Assembly: GCA_022508865.1 (NCBI GenBank)
Contig: JAFLUK010000098.1
Coordinates: 1-5,441 of the forward strand
DNA: 5,441 nucleotides
Direction of reading: 5' to 3'
Source of the DNA: Oscillospiraceae bacterium
Lineage (GTDB): Bacteria; Bacillota; Clostridia; Oscillospirales; Acutalibacteraceae
The translations under genes were made by a program, and so were the position numbers. Shown here piece after piece: positions 1 to 5,299 of the stretch (position 1 is the first letter of the stretch; the number at the start of each line of letters is the position of its first letter). Below the pieces are notes generated by a model, which was given only the letters and a program-made list of their open reading frames with translations, was not told the DNA's origin and ran no database searches.

Positions 1-1892
1 CCAACTTGAGAAGAACCATTCCAAAGCTGGAATCTGAAACTGGACGCATTGTAAACGTCGCTTGGGAAGTTACCAACAAATATGCCCTTTTCCATACCGT
101 ACTTATCGTTATCGGTAGTATCATATACCATATCTTCTGTATAAGATTTACCGCTTATTGTATAGGTACAGCGCATTGTATATTTATCATTAAATGTTGA
201 CTTATAGTTATCATGTGTACATTCAAGATATGGCTTAAAAGCATCAAGGTGTCTTAAATCCGCATAGAGAGGATTCTTGGGCTGTACAGTTGTAACTGTA
301 AGGCTCTGGGTGTCTGCATCATAAATAATATATACAGTTGTTGTGCCTGTTGATTTGATAGCAGAGTCAGAACTAACATACAGATTATCCTGAGCAGCTT
401 TACCCTCTGTCATAGTTTTTGTTGTTGTGTCGCCTGTGGCAAGCCAATAACCACCTGAAGCAAGGGTAACATCCTTACTACCCTCTTCAAATTTCACAAG
501 AGACATAGGAAGTTCTTCGTATTTATATGAAGAAAGTGTGATTGAATATGTTGCCTCGAACTTCTTTGTAGCTGAATTATACTTTAGGATAACGTTAGAT
601 AAAGGATATATACCTGTGGTCTGATCACCAACGTTACCGCCGATTAAAAGCTTGTAGCCCTCTGTTGGGTCAGGCTCTTCGTCTTGTGATTTTACAATCC
701 AAGAAAGTACTTTTGTAGAACTGTTCCAAGTGTATGTAATTACATCGCCATCAGTAACACCGGATACCCACCACTTTGGTTGATTTCTGGGATTACTATC
801 ACCAGAGAGAGGACCCGCTGTACCGGATGATGCATTATTGCTTGTCGGACGATAGAGATTTGTACCATCAGACATTACGACATACTCGTCTTTTGTTGCA
901 GTATATGTTAATACATATTCTGTAGTTGAACCACTCTTAAGTGTAAACTGATATGTGGAATTACTAAGGCTATCTACATCGCTACCATTGATGTAACCAC
1001 ATAAATACCAAGTTGAACCTGTACTTGTTCCACCTTTGTCTGCAGTACCCCAAACAAAGTTTGTACTTGGGTTATAGTGGATAGTAATAGGGTAGGAATA
1101 TCCTGATGACAAAGCGGTAACTTTAAAATCATTAAAATTCCAATTACCGTCATTTCCACCGGACATTGTACAACCTGTGCATGCACCGAGATATGCATTA
1201 GTATTATTACTTGATGAAGATGTAGAAGAAATAATAAAATTTTTGTTCAGATAATTTGAATTAGGGAATGTATAGGTGTAATCAGTGGATGACACACAAG
1301 TCATCTTTTGTCCCGCCCAGTTAGTGTTATTAAAATCACCACAAATATAGTAGGCAGCGTCAGTCAACTTGAAGCAGTTACCATTATTATAATAAATGTT
1401 AAATGTTACAACGGAAGCAGTTGATGGAACATAATATGAACACATATCACCTGTTTCACCGTTTTGCCAATCCATTTTGTACTCGGTATCTTTACTAATT
1501 GACCCATTATTATTAATTTTTTGTCCTTTTCTGCCATTTTCATCGGCCTGAACTTTAAGTTTGATGGTAGTATTTCTATAGTTAGTCAAATCATAAGTTG
1601 AAGTACCTGATGAACCGCTGATTGATGCTTCACCAATATATGAAGTACCATTACTCTCAAACAAATAAATGTACCAATTCGAGATGTCGCCTGATTTATT
1701 CAGGTCTACGTTGGCGCCGGCAGAATCTACGTCCTTTGAGGCAGATGAAGAGTCTACAGTTTTTGACGCAGAAGAATCTTCTGTAGACACTTGTGCGGCA
1801 GAAACATTCATTGTAAACAATGAGACAACCATCATTGCAACAAGGACAAAGGAAATAAGGCTTTTGCCTGATTTAATAAATTTGCCTTTCAT
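1..1892 (-). CDS. Large secreted multimodular protein, possible glycan/starch binding (C-terminus beyond window)
   Basis: The frame starts at ATG 1890-1892, six bases after AGGAGG, and stays open for 630 codons to the window edge with no stop, so the gene is partial. Residues 1-32 form a Sec signal peptide: a basic start (MKGKFIKSGK), a hydrophobic core, and a likely cut after VSA (30-32). Residues 36-60 are a Ser/Asp/Ala/Lys linker with an imperfect repeat. Four related beta-rich units follow, opening at about 72, 180, 294 and 412 with an aromatic-rich strand (NWYIYL, YYICGDFN, WYLCGYIN, YKLLIGGN) and closing with a strand pair of the type TYTWNSSTKVLSW. From about 540 a different domain begins, ending in view with SFRFQLWNG, which recalls CBM25/26 starch-binding modules. 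I recognise no catalytic domain. Abundant Tyr, Trp, Asn, Thr and Ser fit an extracellular carbohydrate-binding protein, perhaps of a gut Ruminococcus-like organism. Secretion is well supported; the ligand is inference. Adhesin or S-layer-like protein is the main alternative. Confidence 0.92.
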   Translation of the reverse strand, partial: MKGKFIKSGKSLISFVLVAMMVVSLFTMNVSAAQVSTEDSSASKTVDSSSASKDVDSAGANVDLNKSGDISNWYIYLFESNGTSYIGEASISGSSGTSTYDLTNYRNTTIKLKVQADENGRKGQKINNNGSISKDTEYKMDWQNGETGDMCSYYVPSTASVVTFNIYYNNGNCFKLTDAAYYICGDFNNTNWAGQKMTCVSSTDYTYTFPNSNYLNKNFIISSTSSSSNNTNAYLGACTGCTMSGGNDGNWNFNDFKVTALSSGYSYPITIHYNPSTNFVWGTADKGGTSTGSTWYLCGYINGSDVDSLSNSTYQFTLKSGSTTEYVLTYTATKDEYVVMSDGTNLYRPTSNNASSGTAGPLSGDSNPRNQPKWWVSGVTDGDVITYTWNSSTKVLSWIVKSQDEEPDPTEGYKLLIGGNVGDQTTGIYPLSNVILKYNSATKKFEATYSITLSSYKYEELPMSLVKFEEGSKDVTLASGGYWLATGDTTTKTMTEGKAAQDNLYVSSDSAIKSTGTTTVYIIYDADTQSLTVTTVQPKNPLYADLRHLDAFKPYLECTHDNYKSTFNDKYTMRCTYTISGKSYTEDMVYDTTDNDKYGMEKGIFVGNFPSDVYNASSFRFQLWNGSSQV

Positions 1893-1898
1893 ATTTTA

Positions 1899-1904
1899 CC
1901 TCCT
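1899..1904 (-). promoter_or_regulatory. Ribosome binding site of the secreted-protein gene
   Basis: The minus strand reads AGGAGG followed by TAAAAT and then ATG at 1892. It is a perfect anti-Shine-Dalgarno match at six-base spacing. It fixes the start of the secreted protein exactly at the residue that gives a proper signal peptide. Confidence 0.9.
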
Positions 1905-2016
1905 TTTTTAGTAGAAAATGTGATAACGTGTACTAATAAAACGGGAATTTTATCGTCTGACCGCCGAGAATGGATATCCTTATTTTTACCGAGACTTAAC
2001 AAACAAAAATAGTGAC

Positions 2017-2045
2017 AAAAAACATAAGACATTTTTGTTTATGTT
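2017..2045 (-). other. AT-rich hairpin followed by a U-run in the leader, possible attenuator
   Basis: In the minus-strand RNA a 7-bp stem (AACAUAA with UUAUGUU; arms 2039-2045 and 2021-2027) continues after a one-base bulge into a 3-bp stem (2036-2038 with 2029-2031) and a four-base loop. A run of six U (2017-2022) overlaps the distal arm and continues past it. The layout is terminator-like, but the stem is almost all A-U and would be weak. It lies about 130 bases before the start codon. A regulatory role is inference. Confidence 0.3.
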
Positions 2046-2118
2046 GCACGATAAAAATAATAAAAAAATCCAAACAACCTGAAATTAGATACACATACAC
2101 ACACTAATTTACTCTAAA

Positions 2119-2147
2119 AATATAACACTATTCCAAATAAAATTCAA
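2119..2147 (-). promoter_or_regulatory. Probable sigma-A promoter of the secreted-protein gene
   Basis: On the minus strand a -35 box TTGAAT (2142-2147, 4 of 6 to consensus) lies 17 bases before a -10 box TATATT (2119-2124, 5 of 6). Transcription would begin near 2112, giving a leader of about 220 bases before the ATG. The box match and optimal spacing support it, but the region is very AT-rich, so chance matches are easy. A weaker second pair is TTGTGA (2240-2245) and TATATC (2217-2222), also 17 bases apart. Confidence 0.6.
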
Positions 2148-2317
2148 GCACAATACACAAATTTGTATTATCTTTGTGGAAAATAACAAAATATATATTG
2201 CAAACTTGTGCATATTGATATATCTTTGCTCAATATATATCACAACTAGTAATAAGATTGTAACTAATACACAATATATTGTAATTATAAAACATTATCA
2301 GGAGCAGACTAGTTAAC

Positions 2318-2347
2318 AAAAAAACGACCTTCTGATGAAGGTCGTTT
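2318..2347 (-). terminator. Intrinsic terminator after rpsR
   Basis: A perfect 11-bp inverted repeat (arms 2337-2347 and 2322-2332) encloses a four-base loop. On the minus strand the distal arm runs into seven U (2318-2324). The proximal arm begins 15 bases after the rpsR stop codon. This is a textbook Rho-independent terminator ending the rpsF-ssb-rpsR operon and separating it from the secreted-protein gene downstream. Confidence 0.95.
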
Positions 2348-2362
2348 GATTAGATGTTAATA

Positions 2363-2599
2363 TCAGTCGCTTGTGTATGGGAGAAGTGCAAGGTGTCTAG
2401 CTCTTTTGATTGCAACTGTAAGCTCTCTCTGGTGAGCGGCGCAAGTACCTGTTACACGTCTGGGAAGAATCTTTGCTCTTTCTGACATATAACGACGAAG
2501 TCTTGCAATATCCTTGTAATCAATCTTCTCTACTTTATCTACACAAAAGCCGCAAACTTTTTTGCGTGACTTTCTGCCACGATTTGGTCTTTCTGCCAT
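2363..2599 (-). CDS. rpsR: 30S ribosomal protein S18, zinc-ribbon (C+) form
   Basis: The 78-residue product is full length for bacterial S18, which binds S6 and the central domain of 16S rRNA on the 30S platform. Recognition rests on the family core IDYKD (26-30), LPRRVTGT (45-52) and the C-terminal IKRARHLALLPY (64-75), plus an Arg/Lys-rich N-terminus. Cys16 and Cys19 (CGFC) with Cys53 and His56 (CAAH) keep the four metal ligands of the zinc-binding C+ form. The Bacillus subtilis protein, as I recall it, has lost them. AAGGAGA (2609-2615) lies nine bases before the ATG. It is the last gene of the rpsF-ssb-rpsR operon, 53 bases after ssb, with the terminator just downstream. Pairing with rpsF in one transcript supplies both partners of the S6:S18 dimer. 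Confidence 0.98.
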   Translation of the reverse strand: MAERPNRGRKSRKKVCGFCVDKVEKIDYKDIARLRRYMSERAKILPRRVTGTCAAHQRELTVAIKRARHLALLPYTSD

Positions 2600-2652
2600 T
2601 GTAGTAAGTCTCCTTTATTAAATTCGGTTAAATTTTTCTTGATTATGCTAAA

Positions 2653-3132
2653 TCAGAATGGTAAATCATCATCTAAAGGCATTTCTTCAAAATCAGAGGC
2701 TGAACCATTGCTGTAGCTTGGTTGAACAGGCTGCTGTGGCTCGTAATCCATCTGCTGGGGCTGATAACCATTATTATAGCTATTGCCATAGTCACCGCGA
2801 TTTGTCTGATCTCTTCTTTCGCCTGTGAATGAGATATTGTCTGCTACAACTTCTGTAACATAGCGGTTTGTTCCATCCTTAGCCTGATATGTTCTTGTCT
2901 GGAGCTGGCCTTCAATTGCAATCATTGAGCCTTTGCCAAAGTATCTGCAAACGAATTCTGCCTGCTGACGCCAGCACACAACATTGATAAAGTCTGTTTG
3001 GCGCTGTTCGCCCTGCTTGACGTAGTTTCTATCTACAGCTAATGAAAAAGATGTTACCGAAACACCGCTTGAAGTTGTTTTTAATTCCGGGGCTGCTGTT
3101 ATGCGACCCATAAGTATTACTCTGTTTAACAT
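2653..3132 (-). CDS. ssb: Single-stranded DNA-binding protein
   Basis: The 159-residue product coats single-stranded DNA during replication, recombination and repair, normally as a homotetramer. An OB-fold domain fills residues 1 to about 105, beginning MLNRVILMGRIT and containing the conserved DFINVVCW (47-54) and Trp54. A flexible Gln/Asn/Tyr/Gly-rich linker (about 109-145) follows. The acidic tip DDDLPF (154-159) is the docking peptide for partner proteins of the replisome and repair machinery. I chose ATG 3130-3132 because AAAGGA lies eight bases upstream and the protein then begins at the family's usual MLNR. An in-frame ATG nine codons earlier (3157-3159) has a poor binding site and would add an unconserved N-terminus. 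It lies between rpsF and rpsR, the classic Firmicutes arrangement, which couples SSB supply to ribosomal protein expression. Confidence 0.98.
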   Translation of the reverse strand: MLNRVILMGRITAAPELKTTSSGVSVTSFSLAVDRNYVKQGEQRQTDFINVVCWRQQAEFVCRYFGKGSMIAIEGQLQTRTYQAKDGTNRYVTEVVADNISFTGERRDQTNRGDYGNSYNNGYQPQQMDYEPQQPVQPSYSNGSASDFEEMPLDDDLPF

Positions 3133-3140
3133 AGTTCTGT

Positions 3141-3146
3141 TCCTTT
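3141..3146 (-). promoter_or_regulatory. Ribosome binding site that decides the ssb start
   Basis: The minus strand reads AAAGGA followed by eight bases and ATG (3130-3132). No comparable site precedes the upstream in-frame ATG at 3157-3159, so translation most likely begins at MLNR. Confidence 0.85.
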
Positions 3147-3182
3147 CGTTGTTCGGCATATGCCTACTTCTGAATTATTCGA

Positions 3183-3476
3183 TTATGCTTCTTTCTTGAT
3201 GATTAATGAACGGATAACGCCGTCAGTAATCTTGTAAATTCTGTCGAGCTCTGCAGGGAATTCTGCTGTTGACTCAAAGTTAATGAGAACATAGTAGCCT
3301 TCTGCTTCCTTGTTGATAAGGTATGCAAGCTTACGCTTACCCCATTCATCAACTTCCTGCAGTGTGGCATTCTTCTCAATTAAAGCTTTGAACTTTTCGA
3401 TGGTATTCTGAATGCCCTCGTCACCGAGTTTCATTGAAAGTACCATAACTGTCTCGTACTTAGCTGTTACTGCCAT
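3183..3476 (-). CDS. rpsF: 30S ribosomal protein S6
   Basis: The 97-residue product matches the usual length of bacterial S6, which dimerises with S18 and binds 16S rRNA on the platform of the small subunit. Family features are the first beta strand KYETVMVL (6-13), the central WGKRKLAYLINKEAEGYYVL stretch, and the late RIYKITDGVIRSLII before a short basic tail. I chose ATG 3474-3476 because AGGAGG (3485-3490) lies eight bases before it. A GTG three codons upstream (3483-3485) overlaps that AGGAGG and cannot be the main start. It is first in rpsF-ssb-rpsR, with a consensus promoter about 80 bases upstream and hairpins in the leader. In studied bacteria the S6:S18 complex represses this operon by binding its leader; whether this leader does so is not evident. 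Confidence 0.98.
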   Translation of the reverse strand: MAVTAKYETVMVLSMKLGDEGIQNTIEKFKALIEKNATLQEVDEWGKRKLAYLINKEAEGYYVLINFESTAEFPAELDRIYKITDGVIRSLIIKKEA

Positions 3477-3484
3477 TTTCTGCA

Positions 3485-3490
3485 CCTCCT
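3485..3490 (-). promoter_or_regulatory. Ribosome binding site that decides the rpsF start
   Basis: AGGAGG on the minus strand is followed by TGCAGAAA and ATG (3474-3476), an eight-base spacing. Its last G is the first base of the in-frame GTG at 3483-3485, which rules out that codon as the normal start. Confidence 0.92.
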
Positions 3491-3504
3491 TTTGGACTTA
3501 ATTG

Positions 3505-3548
3505 GCGTGGGTTTCCTCCACGCAAGGATTGTGTGACTTCTACACACA
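3505..3548 (-). other. Two tandem hairpins in the rpsF leader
   Basis: In the minus-strand RNA the first hairpin has a 6-bp stem UGUGUG/CACACA (arms 3543-3548 and 3530-3535) and a seven-base loop; it starts almost at the predicted transcription start. The second has a 6-bp GC-rich stem GCGUGG/CCACGC (arms 3518-3523 and 3505-3510) and a seven-base loop, 14 bases before the ribosome binding site. No U-run follows, so neither is a terminator. The position suits an autoregulatory ribosomal protein leader, but the CCG element known from S6:S18-binding leaders is not visible in this stretch. Confidence 0.5.
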
Positions 3549-3555
3549 TTAGTTT

Positions 3556-3583
3556 ATTATACCAAAAAATCAAAAATTGTCAA
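3556..3583 (-). promoter_or_regulatory. Consensus sigma-A promoter of rpsF-ssb-rpsR
   Basis: The minus strand carries perfect boxes, TTGACA (3578-3583) and TATAAT (3556-3561), separated by 16 bases of T-rich DNA. Transcription should start near 3549, leaving a leader of about 73 bases. The -35 box lies within the coding sequence of mrnC (codons for Ile131-Asp132-Asn133) and the spacer contains its stop codon. Two perfect boxes fit the high output expected for ribosomal proteins. Confidence 0.92.
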
Positions 3584-3974
3584 TGTTTTCTACTATCATT
3601 TTAAAAATTTCTTCCAATCGGTGTGTATCGCCCTTGAGGTAGATGTAACCAAAAAGTGCTTCAAGTCCTGTTGCATTGTGATAATCTCCCACTGTGCTGT
3701 TTTTGGCTGTAGTTTTGGGAGAGGCATTCCTGCCACGCTTGAAAATTGAAGTTTCTTCTTCTGTAAGATTTGGAAGAATTTTTTTGATTGCCTCCGACTG
3801 ACTGCGGCAATTTACTATTTTTACTTTTTCTTTGTTAAGCTCCCCCACAGGACGATTAGCCTTGTCCACTAAATACTCTCTGACAAGAAGGTCGTATACT
3901 CCGTCGCCCACAAAAGCTAAAGTAAGGGGTGATAACAGTTTGGGGTTGGTTTTTTCATTTAGTAGTTTGTTCAT
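3570..3974 (-). CDS. mrnC: Mini-ribonuclease III (Mini-III)
   Basis: The 134-residue product is a stand-alone RNase III catalytic domain without the double-stranded RNA-binding domain. In Bacillus subtilis this enzyme matures the ends of 23S rRNA precursors, working as a homodimer. The signature LAFVGDGVYDLLVR (19-32) supplies the catalytic Asp24. SQSEAI (58-63), KRGRNA (79-84) and LEALFGYIYL (104-113), with catalytic Glu105, follow in the expected order. Length is near that of the B. subtilis enzyme. The ATG at 3972-3974 has only a weak AAGAAG-like site before it, 31 bases after the obgE stop, so translation may depend partly on readthrough from obgE. The last codons contain the -35 box of the rpsF promoter. 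No terminator separates it from rpsF, so some transcripts may continue into that operon. Confidence 0.95.
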   Translation of the reverse strand: MNKLLNEKTNPKLLSPLTLAFVGDGVYDLLVREYLVDKANRPVGELNKEKVKIVNCRSQSEAIKKILPNLTEEETSIFKRGRNASPKTTAKNSTVGDYHNATGLEALFGYIYLKGDTHRLEEIFKMIVENIDNF

Positions 3975-4005
3975 AGTTATTCTTCTTATTAGTTGTATTG
4001 GTTAA

Positions 4006-5277
4006 TTACTCTACAAAGTCAAATTCAACATCATAGATTGAAACTGTGTCGCCCTCGTTAATACCGGCAGACCGAAGGGCATCTATTACACCGCCGTTGA
4101 TAAGGACACGCTGAAAATAGTTAACGCTTTCGTAATCGTCAAAATTTACCGACTTCATTACCTGTAGGAGCCAGTCGCCCTCTACAAAGTAGACGTCTTC
4201 CTGAACAGTGATTTTTACTTCGTGACGGTTGATTTCTTCGGCGGGAATAATCGGCGCAGGCTCGGGCTCAAATTCTCTGATTGGCGGCAGTTTGCTTAAT
4301 GTTTCAAGAGTTTTATTGAGAAGGGCATCTACGCCGTAGTGGATTTCTGCCATTATTGGGAAAAATGAATAACCTTGGTCTTCTACATATTTTCTGAAAT
4401 CATCAATTTGCTCATCTGTAGCCATATCGCACTTATTTCCTGCTACAAGCATTTTGCGTTCTGCAAGCTCGGGATTGAACTTTTTCAGCTCATTATTTAT
4501 GGCAACAAAGTCTTCTTTGGGATCTCTGCCCTCACTGCCGCTGACATCAACTATATGAATGAGCATACGGCATCTCTCTACATGACGAAGGAACTGATGG
4601 CCAAGTCCTACACCCTCCCATGCACCTTCTATCAGTCCGGGAATATCTGCCATTACAAAACTGTTGCCCTCCCCCATTGAGACTACTCCAAGGACGGGAG
4701 TGATGGTTGTGAAGTGATAGTTGGCAATCTCCGGCTTTGCCTGACTTACAACAGACACAAGTGTGCTTTTTCCAACATTCGGGAAGCCTACAAGTCCAAC
4801 ATCTGCAAGAAGCTTAAGCTCAAGAATAACTGAAAATTCTTCACCCGGAAGGCCGGGCTTTGCAAAGCGTGGGGTTTGTCTGGTTGGAGTTGCAAAATGC
4901 ACGTTTCCCCAGCCGCCCTTGCCGCCTCTGGCTACTACAACAGGTTCTTTACCTGAAACATCTGCAAGTATTCTGCCTGTTTCTTCCTCTTTTACTACTG
5001 TTCCTATTGGTACTCTGATAATAAGGTCAGGTGCTTTTTTACCGAACTTTCTGCCTGAACGTCCGTTTTCGCCCTTTTGGGCTGCATATTTTCTTTTGTA
5101 TCGGAAATCTGCCAGTGTGGAAATGTTGCTGTCTGCCAGAAAAACAACATCGCCTCCTTTGCCGCCGTCGCCGCCGTCAGGACCGCCGGAGGCAACGTAC
5201 TTTTCCCTGTGAAAAGAAACTGCTCCGTCCCCTCCATCACCGGCTTTGATTTTTATTTTTGCTACATCTACAAACAT
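4006..5277 (-). CDS. obgE: GTPase Obg (ObgE/CgtA), 50S ribosome assembly
   Basis: The 423-residue protein has the full three-domain layout of Firmicutes Obg. The glycine-rich Obg domain (1 to about 158) contains AGDGGDGAVSFHREKYV and further Gly-rich loops. The GTPase domain (about 159-330) carries G1 GFPNVGKS (164-171), the G2 region FTTITP (189-194), G3 DIPGL (211-215) and G4 NKCD (281-284). The C-terminal OCT domain (about 345-423) ends in DVEFDFVE. Obg is an essential GTPase of late 50S assembly and stress signalling, cytoplasmic and partly ribosome-bound. G5 is unusual: the expected Ser-Ala reads Met309-Ala310, and Trp220 follows EGA after G3 where a small residue or His is common. AAGGA about nine bases before the ATG supports the start. 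It follows the membrane protein by 22 bases and precedes mrnC by 31, so the unit links two ribosome-maturation factors. Confidence 0.98.
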   Translation of the reverse strand: MFVDVAKIKIKAGDGGDGAVSFHREKYVASGGPDGGDGGKGGDVVFLADSNISTLADFRYKRKYAAQKGENGRSGRKFGKKAPDLIIRVPIGTVVKEEETGRILADVSGKEPVVVARGGKGGWGNVHFATPTRQTPRFAKPGLPGEEFSVILELKLLADVGLVGFPNVGKSTLVSVVSQAKPEIANYHFTTITPVLGVVSMGEGNSFVMADIPGLIEGAWEGVGLGHQFLRHVERCRMLIHIVDVSGSEGRDPKEDFVAINNELKKFNPELAERKMLVAGNKCDMATDEQIDDFRKYVEDQGYSFFPIMAEIHYGVDALLNKTLETLSKLPPIREFEPEPAPIIPAEEINRHEVKITVQEDVYFVEGDWLLQVMKSVNFDDYESVNYFQRVLINGGVIDALRSAGINEGDTVSIYDVEFDFVE

Positions 5278-5299
5278 TTTTCTGTTCCTTTTCTGTATT

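Larger units (their letters stand above)
1893..2317. other. AT-rich intergenic region and leader of the secreted-protein gene
   Basis: No convincing gene is visible on either strand in these 425 bases. From right to left it holds AT-rich DNA with three related palindrome-like motifs (2272-2281, 2231-2240, 2191-2200), a sigma-A-type promoter (2119-2147), and a leader of about 220 bases. In the leader lie a weak hairpin with a U-run (2017-2045) and a GC-richer pocket (about 1942-1994) with the palindrome GGATATCC (1972-1979) and the direct repeat CCGAGA (1964-1969 and 1989-1994, plus-strand reading). I could not match the leader to a known riboswitch class. Confidence 0.7.

Noticed and set aside
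974..1198. 74-codon minus-strand frame within the secreted protein
   Set aside because: It is in a different frame from the long continuous one and has no supporting start signal; the main frame explains the region.
1669..1911. 80-codon plus-strand frame opposite the start of the secreted protein
   Set aside because: It runs antisense to the signal peptide and linker, has no ribosome binding site, and its acidic low-complexity sequence is a by-product of the Ser-rich linker codons.
2089..2106. Short CA-rich run resembling a microsatellite
   Set aside because: It is too short and interrupted to be a functional repeat.
3133..3159. Upstream ATG (3157-3159) as ssb start
   Set aside because: It has a poor ribosome binding site and would add nine unconserved residues before the standard MLNR start.
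3155..3164. 10-bp palindrome GGCATATGCC between rpsF and ssb
   Set aside because: It is short, has no associated promoter or partner site, and is best treated as chance until conservation is shown.
2643..3185. Eight-base word GCATAATC just after both the rpsF and ssb coding ends
   Set aside because: Two copies of an eight-base word in AT-rich DNA are expected by chance, and one copy overlaps the rpsF stop codon.
3477..3485. GTG at 3483-3485 as rpsF start
   Set aside because: The codon overlaps the AGGAGG site itself; ATG at 3474-3476 has ideal spacing and gives the usual S6 N-terminus.
3505..3523. GC-rich hairpin as a terminator for mrnC
   Set aside because: No U-run follows the distal arm, and it lies within the rpsF leader downstream of the rpsF promoter.
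4375..4680. 101-codon plus-strand frame opposite the Obg GTPase domain
   Set aside because: It is antisense to conserved GTPase motifs and shows no start signal or recognisable family features.
4763..5240. Several frames on both strands over the first part of obgE
   Set aside because: They are shadows of the Gly-rich Obg domain codons; the Obg frame is unambiguous from conserved motifs.
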